Source of the DNA: Pseudomonas floridensis
GTDB taxonomy: Bacteria; Pseudomonadota; Gammaproteobacteria; Pseudomonadales; Pseudomonadaceae
Direction: 5' to 3'
Assembly: GCF_002087235.1 (NCBI RefSeq)
Contig: NZ_MUIO01000042.1
Span: 1-50,720 of the forward strand
Length of the DNA: 50,720 nt
The notes under the pieces were generated by a model. The model searched no databases, had not been told where the DNA came from, and saw nothing but the letters and a program-made list of their open reading frames with translations. Shown here one piece after another: positions 16,107-24,726 of the stretch. Every line of letters starts with the position of its first letter. Positions within the stretch are counted from its first letter, which is position 1. The translations under genes were made by a program, and so were the position numbers.

Positions 16107-16676
16107 ATGCTTACCGTGACCCAGCAAAACCCCGCCTTTACGACGCCAGTCTGGCTTGAGCGCGACCGGTTGATCGATGCGCCCGAGCCGGTAATTCTCG
16201 ACTGGCTGTTCAATCAGGATTCCCTGACCCGTCGGTTGGACCGTCTGTCCGACGGAGGATTCAGCGTCATTCCCCTGTTCGAAGGCTGGCAGCCATTACG
16301 CGATGATGAATGCGTGGCATTGGCGCTGCCCAAGGCCAGCGAGGGTTGGGTGCGCGAAGTCTATCTGCTGGGCAACGGCAACCGCTGGGTCTTTGCTCGC
16401 AGCGTGGCAGACCGCAGTGCCCTCAGCAAAGGTGGCCTGCAGATGGACGCGCTGGGTTCGCGCTCACTGGGCGAACTGCTATTCAGTGACCCTGCGTTCG
16501 ACCGGGGCCAGCTTGAAGTGTGTCGCTACCCTGAAAACCGGCTGCCTCCCGCCGATTCAACCGAAGGCCTCTGGGCGCGTCGCTCACGCTTCAGTCGCGG
16601 TCCGTTGAGCGTGCTGGTTGCCGAAGTTTTCCTGCCGTCGTTCATGAGCGTGATCCAGAAAGAGGAACAAGCCTGA
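16107..16676 (+). CDS. ubiC: Chorismate pyruvate-lyase
   Basis: This 189-residue UbiC protein removes pyruvate from chorismate to give 4-hydroxybenzoate, the first committed step of ubiquinone synthesis. Family features are the N-terminal [30 protein letters not shown] (with the active-site Arg) and the C-terminal [20 protein letters not shown] (with the conserved Glu). Its stop codon overlaps the ubiA start (TGATG), so the enzyme making 4-hydroxybenzoate and the one using it are coupled. It is transcribed divergently from rubredoxin across a 177-bp gap. Confidence 0.95.
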   Translation: MLTVTQQNPAFTTPVWLERDRLIDAPEPVILDWLFNQDSLTRRLDRLSDGGFSVIPLFEGWQPLRDDECVALALPKASEGWVREVYLLGNGNRWVFARSVADRSALSKGGLQMDALGSRSLGELLFSDPAFDRGQLEVCRYPENRLPPADSTEGLWARRSRFSRGPLSVLVAEVFLPSFMSVIQKEEQA

Positions 16677-17566
16677 TGTACCTGTCGCTGCTCAAATCGT
16701 TGAATCGTCTGAATCCGCGTATCTGGGACTTCATCCAGCTAACGCGAATCGACAAGCCGATCGGTATTTATCTGTTGCTGTGGCCGACCCTGTGGGCAGT
16801 GTGGATCGCCGGCAAGGGTTCGCCATCGGTGGCGAACGTGCTGATCTTCGTGGTCGGCGTGTTCCTGATGCGGGCGGCGGGTTGCGTGATCAACGACTAC
16901 GCCGACCGCAAGGTGGATGGTCATGTGAAACGCACCGAGCAGCGCCCGCTGGTCAGCGGCAAGGTTAGCAGTCGCGAGGCACTGATTCTGTTCGCGGTGC
17001 TGGTAGGGCTGAGCTTCGTGCTGGTGCTGTTCACCAATGCGACAACCATCTGGCTGTCCTTCGGCGGCCTGGCGCTGGCAGCCTGTTATCCGTTCATGAA
17101 GCGCTACACGTACTACCCGCAAGTGGTGCTGGGCGCGGCGTTCTCATGGGGAATGCCGATGGCGTTCACCGCCGAAACCGGCGAACTGCCTGCCGCCGCC
17201 TGGCTACTGTACATCGCCAATCTGCTCTGGACCGTCGGTTACGACACCTACTACGCGATGGTGGATCGCGACGATGACTTGAAGATCGGTGTGAAATCCA
17301 CTGCCGTACTGTTCGGTGACGCCGATCGTGTGATCATTCTGACGCTACAGAGCCTGGCGCTGGGATGTTTGATGCTGGCGGGTGCACGGTTCGAACTCGG
17401 TCTGTGCTTTTTCTTGGGCCTGCTGGTAGCCGCCGCCTGTTTTGCCTGGGAGTTCTGGAGCACGCGCCAGCGTGAGCGAGACGCGTGCTTCAAGGCGTTT
17501 CTGCATAACCACTGGGCCGGTCTGGCGATATTCCTGGGAATCGTCGCTGATTACGCAGTGCGCTGA
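16676..17566 (+). CDS. ubiA: 4-Hydroxybenzoate polyprenyltransferase
   Basis: This 296-residue integral membrane prenyltransferase attaches the polyprenyl chain to 4-hydroxybenzoate, the second step of ubiquinone synthesis. The two Asp-rich Mg-diphosphate motifs are present: [15 protein letters not shown] (about 71-85) and [19 protein letters not shown] (about 189-207). Eight to nine hydrophobic helices surround them. The length is normal. It is co-transcribed with ubiC. The next gene converges on it after a 20-bp gap, with no obvious terminator between them. Confidence 0.96.
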   Translation: MYLSLLKSLNRLNPRIWDFIQLTRIDKPIGIYLLLWPTLWAVWIAGKGSPSVANVLIFVVGVFLMRAAGCVINDYADRKVDGHVKRTEQRPLVSGKVSSREALILFAVLVGLSFVLVLFTNATTIWLSFGGLALAACYPFMKRYTYYPQVVLGAAFSWGMPMAFTAETGELPAAAWLLYIANLLWTVGYDTYYAMVDRDDDLKIGVKSTAVLFGDADRVIILTLQSLALGCLMLAGARFELGLCFFLGLLVAAACFAWEFWSTRQRERDACFKAFLHNHWAGLAIFLGIVADYAVR

Positions 17567-17586
17567 CCGGTCAGCGGGATGACGCG

Positions 17587-17958
17587 TCAGGGTTTGGCGA
17601 TGTGCCAGACGCCGCCTTCGCCCGTGACATCGCCAGCCTTCGTGTCGCTTTTGAAGGTATAGAGCGGCTTGCCGTCGTAAGCCCATTGCCGCGTCTTGTC
17701 ATCACGGGTGATGACGGTCCACTTGCCCTCGGCAGAGCTGTCGGCTTCGGCAGCGAGCGGTGGCCAGTTGACCGCGCACTGATCATTGCAGACCGATTTG
17801 CCGGTGCTGTCCTTGTCGAACGTGTACAGGGTCATGCCTTTGTGATCGACCAGTTTGCCGTCCTGAGTCATGGCAGGCTCGGCAGCGAGGCTCAGCGTAG
17901 ACGACGCCAGGGCAGCGGCAGCCAGCAGGCACGTGAATGCAGAAGAGAGGTTAGCCAT
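17587..17958 (-). CDS. Secreted Yx(FWY)xxD-motif protein
   Basis: This 123-residue protein has a signal peptide (ANLSSAFTCLLAAAALASSTLSLA, then AEP). It has two copies of the Y-x-[FWY]-x-x-D type motif of COG4315 (MTLYTFDKDSTGKSVCNDQCAVNWPP and PLYTFKSDTKAGD) and one Cys pair, C-N-D-Q-C. The family is secreted and of unknown function, and I see no lipobox here. I chose ATG 17958 because AGAGGA lies 8 bp upstream. An ATG three codons earlier overlaps that ribosome site. It sits between ubiA and the phoB promoter and shares no operon with them. Confidence 0.85.
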   Translation of the reverse strand: MANLSSAFTCLLAAAALASSTLSLAAEPAMTQDGKLVDHKGMTLYTFDKDSTGKSVCNDQCAVNWPPLAAEADSSAEGKWTVITRDDKTRQWAYDGKPLYTFKSDTKAGDVTGEGGVWHIAKP

Positions 17959-18049
17959 CGGATACATCCTCTTTTTATCGTTGATTTGAGTTCGAGATAG
18001 CCACCCCAGCTTAGTCGGCAGAGGGCATGCGTGATAGCCTCATTCCAAC

Positions 18050-18083
18050 CTGTCACACGACTGCAATAATTCCGTTATCTAAT
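18050..18083 (+). promoter_or_regulatory. Pho box and promoter of phoB
   Basis: CTGTCAC (18050-18056), 4 bp, CTGCAAT (18061-18067) matches the PhoB direct-repeat consensus CTGTCAT-N4-CTGTCAT at 11-bp spacing. A -10-like TATCTAAT follows at 18076-18083, the usual distance. PhoB thus probably activates its own gene under phosphate limitation. Confidence 0.7.
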
Positions 18084-18119
18084 GCGCCCCAAGACAGTTA
18101 AATGACACGAGGTTCAAGC

Positions 18120-18809
18120 ATGGCTGGCAGGAGCATTCTGATCGTTGACGACGAAGCGCCTATTCGCGAAATGATCGCCGTTGCGTTGGAAATGGCTGGC
18201 TACGACTGTATTGAAGCCGAAAACTCTCAGCAGGCCCACGCGATCATCGTTGATCGCAAGCCGGACCTGATTCTGCTCGACTGGATGCTGCCCGGCACTT
18301 CGGGTATCGAACTGGCGCGCCGTCTCAAGCGCGATGAGCTGACCGGGGACATCCCGATCATCATGCTTACCGCCAAGGGCGAAGAAGACAACAAGATCCA
18401 GGGCCTGGAAGTGGGCGCTGACGATTACATCACCAAGCCTTTCTCGCCCCGTGAGCTGGTTGCGCGCCTCAAGGCTGTACTGCGTCGCGCCGGTCCAACG
18501 GACGGCGAGGCGCCTATCGAGGTCGGCGGCCTGTTACTCGATCCGATCAGCCATCGCGTCACCATCGACGGCAAACCGGCAGAGATGGGCCCCACCGAAT
18601 ACCGCCTGCTGCAATTCTTCATGACCCATCAGGAGCGCGCCTACACGCGCGGCCAATTGCTCGATCAGGTCTGGGGCGGCAACGTGTACGTCGAAGAACG
18701 CACAGTGGATGTTCACATTCGCCGTCTGCGCAAAGCCTTGGGTGACGCTTATGAAAATCTGGTACAAACCGTGCGCGGCACCGGCTACCGCTTTTCCACG
18801 AAAAGCTGA
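18120..18809 (+). CDS. phoB: Phosphate regulon response regulator PhoB
   Basis: This 229-residue OmpR-type response regulator has a receiver domain (residues 1-120) with phosphoacceptor D54 in [13 protein letters not shown] and K105 in TKPFSPREL. It is followed by a winged-helix DNA-binding domain (about 130-229: [13 protein letters not shown] ... [14 protein letters not shown] ... VRGTGYRFS). PhoR phosphorylates it when phosphate is low, and it then binds Pho boxes such as those found here before phoB, pstS and pstC. I chose ATG 18120 ([14 protein letters not shown]), with GAGG 8 bp upstream, which gives the standard length. phoR follows after 60 bp. Confidence 0.98.
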   Translation: MAGRSILIVDDEAPIREMIAVALEMAGYDCIEAENSQQAHAIIVDRKPDLILLDWMLPGTSGIELARRLKRDELTGDIPIIMLTAKGEEDNKIQGLEVGADDYITKPFSPRELVARLKAVLRRAGPTDGEAPIEVGGLLLDPISHRVTIDGKPAEMGPTEYRLLQFFMTHQERAYTRGQLLDQVWGGNVYVEERTVDVHIRRLRKALGDAYENLVQTVRGTGYRFSTKS

Positions 18810-18869
18810 CAGCCGCTTTCGCAGACACAGGGCACCCACAGCGTGCACCAGACTAGGATGTACCCTTAA

Positions 18870-20192
18870 TTGAACCAAAACTGGCACGGCACGCTGATAC
18901 GCCACATGTTGCTGCTGATCACGGCCTGCCTGCTGGTCGGCCTGATCAGTGGACAGTATGGCTGGAGCCTGTCCATCGGGCTGGGCCTCTATCTGGCCTG
19001 GACCCTCAAGCAACTGCTGCGCCTGCATGAATGGCTGAGCAGCCACAAGGCTGACGAGCCGCCACCGGACGGCTACGGTCTGTGGGGCGAAGTCTTCGAC
19101 AGCATTTATCACCTGCAGCGCCGTGACCAGCGCGTTCGCGGGCGCCTGCAAGCCGTCATCGATCGCGTCCAGGAGTCCACCGCCGCCCTCAAGGATGCGG
19201 TGATCATGCTCGACAGCGAAGGCAACCTGGAATGGTGGAACCGCGCCTCTGAAACCTTGCTGGGGCTCAAGACGCCGCAGGACAGCGGACAGCCGGTGAC
19301 CAACCTGGTGCGTCATCCGCGCTTCAAGGAATACTTCGCGCTGGGCAACTACGCCGAGCCGCTGGAGATCCCCTCGCCCACCAATGATCGCCTGCATATT
19401 CAATTGCTGATCACCCGCTACGGCAACAACGAGCACCTGATGCTGGTGCGCGATGTGACGCGAATCCATCAACTGGAGCAGATGCGCAAAGATTTCGTCG
19501 CCAACGTTTCCCATGAATTACGTACGCCGCTGACGGTGATCTTCGGCTATCTGGAAACCCTGCTCGACAATGTCGATGAAGTAAATCCGCGCTGGGTGCG
19601 TGCGCTGCAGCAAATGCATCAGCAAGGCGGACGCATGCAGACGCTGCTCAACGACTTGCTGTTGCTGGCCAAGCTGGAAGCCACCGACTACCCGTCGGAT
19701 AACCATCCGGTGGTCATCAGCAGCCTGCTCAAGACAATCACGGCCGACGCCAACGCCCTGTCAGGCAGCAAGAATCAACAGATCGATCTCAGCATCGAAA
19801 GCGAGATGCGCCTCAAAGGCAGCGAAACCGAGCTGCGTAGCGCGTTTTCCAACCTGATCTTCAACGCGGTCAAATACACGCCGGCAAAGGGCACCATTCG
19901 CATCCGCTGGTGGACGGACGAACGCGGCGCGCACCTGAGCGTGCAGGATTCGGGGATCGGTATCGAAACCAAACACCTGCCGCGCCTGACCGAACGTTTC
20001 TACCGCGTCGATACCAGCCGTGCGTCCAATACCGGCGGTACTGGGCTGGGGCTTGCGATCGTCAAGCATGTGCTGCTGCGGCATCGCGCAACCCTTGAAA
20101 TCAACAGCGTTCCGAACAAGGGCAGCGTTTTCACCTGCCATTTTGCCACCAGCCAGATGTCCAAACCCGAAAGCGACGAGTCAGACTACTAG
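18870..20192 (+). CDS. phoR: Phosphate regulon sensor kinase PhoR
   Basis: This 440-residue membrane histidine kinase phosphorylates PhoB when PstSCAB-PhoU signals low phosphate. Two closely spaced N-terminal hydrophobic segments (about 11-28 and 33-50) leave almost no periplasmic loop, typical of PhoR. A PAS-like domain (about 95-200) precedes the dimerisation domain with H215 in NVSHELRTPLTVIFGYLE. The ATP-binding domain has N (NLIFNAVKYTP), G1 (VQDSGIGIE), F and G2 (GGTGLGLAIVKHVLLRH) boxes. The start is probably the TTG at 18870, as no in-frame ATG or GTG lies upstream and AGGATG stands about 10 bp before it. Confidence 0.95.
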   Translation: MNQNWHGTLIRHMLLLITACLLVGLISGQYGWSLSIGLGLYLAWTLKQLLRLHEWLSSHKADEPPPDGYGLWGEVFDSIYHLQRRDQRVRGRLQAVIDRVQESTAALKDAVIMLDSEGNLEWWNRASETLLGLKTPQDSGQPVTNLVRHPRFKEYFALGNYAEPLEIPSPTNDRLHIQLLITRYGNNEHLMLVRDVTRIHQLEQMRKDFVANVSHELRTPLTVIFGYLETLLDNVDEVNPRWVRALQQMHQQGGRMQTLLNDLLLLAKLEATDYPSDNHPVVISSLLKTITADANALSGSKNQQIDLSIESEMRLKGSETELRSAFSNLIFNAVKYTPAKGTIRIRWWTDERGAHLSVQDSGIGIETKHLPRLTERFYRVDTSRASNTGGTGLGLAIVKHVLLRHRATLEINSVPNKGSVFTCHFATSQMSKPESDESDY

Positions 20193-20289
20193 GCAATCGC
20201 TCACACAGCCGCTACATTGCCGGGTTCATGGCGCTTTTTCGGCGCAGCATCACCCTTTTCTGTTAGAACGGACCCCGTAAAACTCCACC

Positions 20290-21630
20290 ATGGACCCTTC
20301 CCCTAGTTTCAACCTGTCTTCACTCTTTGCCGACTTCGGCATGATTCTTTTTGCTCTGTTCCTGGTTCTGCTCAACGGCTTTTTCGTTGCGGCGGAATTC
20401 GCCATGGTCAAACTGCGCTCGACCCGGGTCGAGGCCATCGCCGACAAGAACGGCTGGCGCGGGCACATTCTGCGCAAGGTGCATGGCCAGCTCGACGCTT
20501 ACCTGTCCGCCTGCCAGCTGGGTATCACCCTCGCCTCCCTCGGGCTGGGCTGGGTCGGTGAACCGGCGTTCGCCCACCTGCTGGAGCCTGTACTCAGCGC
20601 GATGGGCGTGGACACTCCCGAGCTGATCAAGGGCATCTCGTTCTTCACCGCGTTCTTCATCATTTCGTACCTGCACATCGTGATCGGCGAGCTGGCCCCC
20701 AAATCCTGGGCGATCCGCAAGCCGGAGCTGCTGTCGCTGTGGACCGCCGCGCCGCTGTACCTGTTTTACTGGCTCATGTACCCGGCGATCTACCTGCTCA
20801 ACGCCAGCGCCAACGCGATCCTGCGCATCGCCGGTCAAGGCGAGCCCGGTCCGCATCACGAACACAGCTACAGCCGCGACGAACTGAAACTGATTCTGCA
20901 CTCCAGCCGTGGCCAGGACCCGAGCGATCAGGGCATGCGTGTGCTGGCGTCGGCCGTGGAAATGGGCGAGCTGGAAGTCGTCGACTGGGCCAACTCCCGC
21001 GAAGACATGGTGACGCTGGACTTCAACGCACCGCTCAAGGAAATCCTTGCGCTGTTCCGCCGCCACAAGTTCAGCCGCTACCCGGTCTATGACGCGGAGC
21101 GTGGCGAGTTCGTCGGCCTGCTGCACATCAAGGATCTGTTGCTCGAACTGGCCGATCTGGACCACCTGCCCGAGTCGTTCAACCTGGCCGAGCTAACCCG
21201 TCCGCTGGAACGCGTGTCGCGGCACATGCCGCTCTCGCAGCTGCTGGAGCAATTCCGCAAGGGCGGGGCACACTTCGCGGTGGTCGAAGAAGCCGACGGC
21301 AAGATCATCGGCTACCTGACCATGGAAGACGTGCTTGAAGTGCTGGTGGGCGACATTCAGGACGAACACCGCAAGGTCGAACGCGGCATTCTGGCTTACC
21401 AGCCGGGCAAACTGCTGGTACGCGGCGACACCCCGCTGTTCAAGATCGAGCGGCTGCTGGGGATCGACCTTGACCACATCGAGGCCGAAACCCTGGCGGG
21501 CCTGATCTACGAGACCCTCAAGCGGGTGCCGGAAGAAGAAGAGCAGATGGAAGTCGAAGGACTGCGGATCATCATCAAGAAGATGAAAGGCCCCAAGATT
21601 GTCCTGGCCAAGGTATTGAAGCTGGATTGA
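20290..21630 (+). CDS. CNNM/CorC-type membrane protein (hemolysin family)
   Basis: This 446-residue protein has the three-part CNNM/CorC layout. A DUF21 membrane domain with four hydrophobic segments comes first (about 10-200, starting LVLLNGFFVAAEFAMVKLRSTRV). A CBS-domain pair follows (about 225-345: SREDMVTLDFNAPLKEILALF ... FSRYPVYDAERGEFVGLLHIKDLL ... GKIIGYLTMEDVLEVLVGDIQDE). A C-terminal CorC_HlyC domain is last (about 360-440). Such proteins transport Mg2+ or are linked to Mg/Co resistance. 'Hemolysin' is only a historical label. It follows phoR as in P. aeruginosa, but after 97 bp and with no Pho box that I can see. Confidence 0.9.
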   Translation: MDPSPSFNLSSLFADFGMILFALFLVLLNGFFVAAEFAMVKLRSTRVEAIADKNGWRGHILRKVHGQLDAYLSACQLGITLASLGLGWVGEPAFAHLLEPVLSAMGVDTPELIKGISFFTAFFIISYLHIVIGELAPKSWAIRKPELLSLWTAAPLYLFYWLMYPAIYLLNASANAILRIAGQGEPGPHHEHSYSRDELKLILHSSRGQDPSDQGMRVLASAVEMGELEVVDWANSREDMVTLDFNAPLKEILALFRRHKFSRYPVYDAERGEFVGLLHIKDLLLELADLDHLPESFNLAELTRPLERVSRHMPLSQLLEQFRKGGAHFAVVEEADGKIIGYLTMEDVLEVLVGDIQDEHRKVERGILAYQPGKLLVRGDTPLFKIERLLGIDLDHIEAETLAGLIYETLKRVPEEEEQMEVEGLRIIIKKMKGPKIVLAKVLKLD

Positions 21631-21652
21631 ACCCGCTGCGCACCTGACTCAG

Positions 21653-21713
21653 CGGTTGATCGTGCCCATGCTCCGCGTGCAGACCTGAACGCAGAGCCGG
21701 GATCGATCAACCG
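21653..21713. repeat. REP-like long inverted repeat between convergent genes
   Basis: CGGTTGATCG (21653-21662) and CGATCAACCG (21704-21713) are perfect inverse copies. Inside them GCTCCGCGT (21670-21678) pairs with ACGCAGAGC (21689-21697), with one mismatch. The inner sequence (GATCGTGCCCATGCTCCGCG) resembles a decayed form of the P. syringae repeat family with GATCGTTCCCACGCTCTGCG. It ends exactly at the stop of the M23 gene and probably acts as a shared terminator for the two converging genes. Confidence 0.55.
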
Positions 21714-22616
21714 TCAGTTTCCGCCTACTGCGAAGTTGGGCAGGCTTTGAACCGGCTGGGCGAATTCGTAAGGGATGGAAACCAGTTCATTGCCGGTGTT
21801 GCGCTGCACGACAAAGTGCAAATGCGGCCCGGTGCTGTTGCCGGTATTGCCGGAGCGCGCCAGCGGACTTCCCACATGCACGCGCTGGCCTTCGTTGACC
21901 GCGACCGAGCCGCGCATCAAATGCAGGTAGACGCCCATGGTGCCGTCGTCGTGCAGAATGCGCACGAAATTGCCTGAAGCGTTCGAGCCCCGGCCAGACT
22001 GACTGTTCTCGATCTTTATCACCGTACCGCCGCGTGCCGCGATGATCGGCGTGCCTTCAGGCATGGCGATGTCCATCGCGTAGCGCCCCTTGATCCCGTA
22101 ATGGCTGTATTTGCCACCCGGCCCCTGCGTCAGGCGAAACGGGCCGCCGACCCAGGGCAGCGGATAGCGGTAAGCCTGCGCGGTACTCTTTGGGTCGCCC
22201 AGGGTCGAGCTCAGCATCGAGGCGTAATTCATCGCCTTGTCCGGCACCTTCGGGCTCAACACCACCACGCGCTCATTGCTGCGCGCGGCAATTGTGCGGC
22301 GCAGCGTGGCTGATGAGCCCGAGACTCCCAACACGTTCTTGACTCCAGACAGCTTCAGTTCGACCTCGACCGGCGCATACAGGTCGTTACGCACATAGAG
22401 ACTGTGCACGCCCTTTTCGCGCCTGATGCTCAGGTGCACCTGCTGTTCGATGTGCTCGACCATCCGGTCGCGGAACACGAGCACCGAGGCCCCTGGTGAG
22501 GCCCGGTCGGAAAACGAGACAACGCCATCGGCATCGGTGGTTTTATAGATCGTGATCGCCCAGGCCACAGGAGTGGTCATGGTCAGGGCAATCAGAATCA
22601 GCAGGCGCTCGAGCAT
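21714..22616 (-). CDS. Secreted M23 family metallopeptidase
   Basis: This 300-residue periplasmic peptidase is of the lysostaphin/LytM type. After a signal peptide (LLILIALTMTTPVAWA) comes a DUF4124-like segment (ITIYKTTDADGVVSFSDRA) and a beta-rich middle. The M23 domain (about 170-290) has the zinc ligands HYGIKGRYAMDIA (H...D) and GPHLHFVVQR (HxH). All ligands are present, so it is probably active on peptide cross-links in peptidoglycan, rather than an inactive EnvC-like activator. It lies between the CNNM gene and the phoU-linked response regulator, as in P. aeruginosa. Confidence 0.88.
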   Translation of the reverse strand: MLERLLILIALTMTTPVAWAITIYKTTDADGVVSFSDRASPGASVLVFRDRMVEHIEQQVHLSIRREKGVHSLYVRNDLYAPVEVELKLSGVKNVLGVSGSSATLRRTIAARSNERVVVLSPKVPDKAMNYASMLSSTLGDPKSTAQAYRYPLPWVGGPFRLTQGPGGKYSHYGIKGRYAMDIAMPEGTPIIAARGGTVIKIENSQSGRGSNASGNFVRILHDDGTMGVYLHLMRGSVAVNEGQRVHVGSPLARSGNTGNSTGPHLHFVVQRNTGNELVSIPYEFAQPVQSLPNFAVGGN

Positions 22617-22778
22617 CAGAAAGGGTCTGGTTCATTGACGATGGTTGCCAAGCCTAGCAGCGTTGTGCCCGGAAAAGGACACAGCGCTTTCAATTGGCAA
22701 CAAAGCGAGCGTCAAGAAACACGCGCCATAGGTCGCGGCAATGTGTGACCGGCACACCGCGCCGCGCGGGATCGGCGA

Positions 22779-23687
22779 TCAGGCGCCGGGAACGAAGTGC
22801 TTCTGCGCCGTGCCGCGTGCGATCAGGCGGGACAGGTAATCCATCTTCTGCGCGTCCTGGTCGACGAAACGGAAGATCACTTGCAACCAGTCGCTGTCCG
22901 GTTTCTGCTCAAACGCAGCCACTGAATGCAGGTAGCCGTTCAAACGTGCGGTTTCATTGCTCTCGCCCTGCTCCAGGTCCAGCACGGCGCTGTCCAGGAC
23001 TTGCGGGAGGTTGTCACTGCGACGTACCACCAGCGAAGCTTCCTTCAGGCTCAGCGCCTTGATCACGCAGGACTGAATGCCATTGGGCAGGCGCAGCTGG
23101 CCTTGTCCACGACCGGCAGGCTCTGCCGATTTGGCGACCACCGGAGGTGCCTTGGCGATGCCACTGGCGACAGGCGCGGCTGCAGGCGCGGCTGCAGGCG
23201 CGGAACGCACCACCTCGGCCTTGCCACCGGTCAGCGCGCTCAGCGAATCATTGAGCGGCGAATTCATGCGGGCCGGTGCCGAAGACATGACGGCGTCCAG
23301 CTTGCCAACCTTGGCCAGGGCTTTCTTGACCTTGGTGAGCAGTTGTTCGTTGGTGAACGGCTTGCCGACGAAATCGCTGACACCGGCCTGGATCGCCTGC
23401 ACCACGTTTTCCTTATCGCCACGGCTGGTCACCATGATGAACGGCACGGTTTTCAGGTAGTTGTCTTGCGAACGGCACCAGGCCAGCAGCTCAAGACCGG
23501 ACATCTCAGGCATTTCCCAGTCGCACAGAATCAGATCGAACGACTCTTTGCTCAGCAACGCCTGGGCCTTGCGGCCGTTGACTGCGTCCTCGGTGTGAAT
23601 CCCGGGAAAATAATTGCGCAGCCCTTTCTTAACCAAGTCGCGAATGAAAGTCGCGTCATCCACCACCAATACACTGACCTTACTCAT
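22779..23687 (-). CDS. Response regulator with a degenerate PilZ-like C-terminal domain
   Basis: This 302-residue protein has an N-terminal receiver domain (1-125), with D10/D11, phosphoacceptor D56 in LILCDWEMPEMSG and Lys in GKPFTNEQ. A Pro/Ala-rich linker (about 135-185, with APAAAPAAAPVA) follows, then a C-terminal domain of about 110 residues (LRLPNGIQSCVIKALSLKEASLVV ... LQVIFRFVDQDAQKMDYLSRLIARG). The latter's pattern and its closing helix look PilZ-like, but the c-di-GMP motifs RxxxR and [DN]xSxxG are missing. ATG 23687 has AGGAG in front; upstream in-frame codons are non-coding. No kinase gene is adjacent. It lies just past phoU's terminator. Confidence 0.82.
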   Translation of the reverse strand: MSKVSVLVVDDATFIRDLVKKGLRNYFPGIHTEDAVNGRKAQALLSKESFDLILCDWEMPEMSGLELLAWCRSQDNYLKTVPFIMVTSRGDKENVVQAIQAGVSDFVGKPFTNEQLLTKVKKALAKVGKLDAVMSSAPARMNSPLNDSLSALTGGKAEVVRSAPAAAPAAAPVASGIAKAPPVVAKSAEPAGRGQGQLRLPNGIQSCVIKALSLKEASLVVRRSDNLPQVLDSAVLDLEQGESNETARLNGYLHSVAAFEQKPDSDWLQVIFRFVDQDAQKMDYLSRLIARGTAQKHFVPGA

Positions 23688-23850
23688 CGACGCTCCTGCG
23701 GACGTGTTCACCCTGGAGGCGAACTGCGATATGCCAACACGCCCTTTGTTTCGGCAAGCATAGCGTTGACCAATAGCCAACTGCCATATTGATTGACTGC
23801 GCCATGAGATTTAATCCGCAGGCGGCTGGAAATGTTCATCTGCACAATGA

Positions 23851-23880
23851 AAAACGCCCGACACAGGCCGGGCGTTTTCT
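23851..23880. terminator. Bidirectional terminator between phoU and the response regulator gene
   Basis: AAAACGCCCG (23851-23860) is matched by CGGGCGTTTT (23869-23878) around an 8-base loop. U-runs occur on both strands. It lies 12 bp beyond the phoU stop and ends the pst-phoU operon. Confidence 0.85.
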
Positions 23881-23891
23881 TGCAGGCAATC

Positions 23892-24656
23892 TTACTTATC
23901 GTCAGCTTCACCCGGAACATTAGCGGTTTTGCTTGCGGATATACCCTGCACTTCTTCTTTCATGCGTTTGAGGCCCATGTGGCGAACGTCGGTGCCGCGC
24001 ACCAGGTAGATCACCAGCTCGGAGATATTGCGCGCATGGTCACCGATACGCTCAAGCGAACGCAGCACCCAGATGACGTTCAGAACGCGTGAGATCGAAC
24101 GCGGGTCTTCCATCATGTAGGTCGCCAGCTCGCGCAGCGCGGTCTTGTACTCACGGTCGATGACCTTGTCGTACTGGGCGACGGACAGAGCCAGTTCGGC
24201 GTCGAAGCGGGCGAACGAGTCCAGCGCGTCACGCACCATGTTGCGCACCTGATCACCGATGTGTCGCACCTCGACGTAACCACGCGGCGACTCGCCCTCC
24301 TCGCACAGCTGGATCGCGCGACGGGCGATCTTGGTGGCCTCGTCGCCGATGCGCTCCAGGTCGATTACCGACTTGGAAATGCTGATGATCAATCGCAGAT
24401 CGGAAGCCGCAGGCTGACGACGTGCCAGAATGCGCAGGCATTCTTCATCGATATTGCGCTCCATCTGGTTGATCCGGTCGTCGACTTCCCGAACGCGCTG
24501 GGCCAGGCCCGAATCGGCCTCGATCAGTGCGGTTACCGAGTCATTCACCTGCTTCTCGACCAGGCCACCCATTTCGAGCAAATGGCTGCGAACATCTTCG
24601 AGTTCCGCGTTGAACTGTTGGGAAATGTGATGCGTGTGGCTGTCTTTGTGGATCAT
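23892..24656 (-). CDS. phoU: Phosphate signalling protein PhoU
   Basis: This 254-residue all-helical protein has two PhoU repeats, each with the E-R-I-G-D metal-binding signature: LERIGDEATKIARRA (about 104-118) and LERIGDHARNISELV (about 209-223). PhoU restrains PhoR and PstSCAB transport when phosphate is ample. It begins with MIHKDSHTHHISQQFN, typical for pseudomonads. It is the last gene of the pst operon, 70 bp after pstB. Confidence 0.96.
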   Translation of the reverse strand: MIHKDSHTHHISQQFNAELEDVRSHLLEMGGLVEKQVNDSVTALIEADSGLAQRVREVDDRINQMERNIDEECLRILARRQPAASDLRLIISISKSVIDLERIGDEATKIARRAIQLCEEGESPRGYVEVRHIGDQVRNMVRDALDSFARFDAELALSVAQYDKVIDREYKTALRELATYMMEDPRSISRVLNVIWVLRSLERIGDHARNISELVIYLVRGTDVRHMGLKRMKEEVQGISASKTANVPGEADDK

Positions 24657-24726
24657 GCTGGGTGTCCTTGGAACGTCCGGTTAATTGCGAAAACGCAGCG
24701 GTGGTTCAGGTCTGACGAAGCACGTC

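Noticed and set aside
20290..21630. Calling the CNNM/CorC-type protein a hemolysin
   Set aside because: The DUF21-CBS-CorC_HlyC layout belongs to membrane Mg2+/metal proteins. The hemolysin name is historical and has no support in this sequence.
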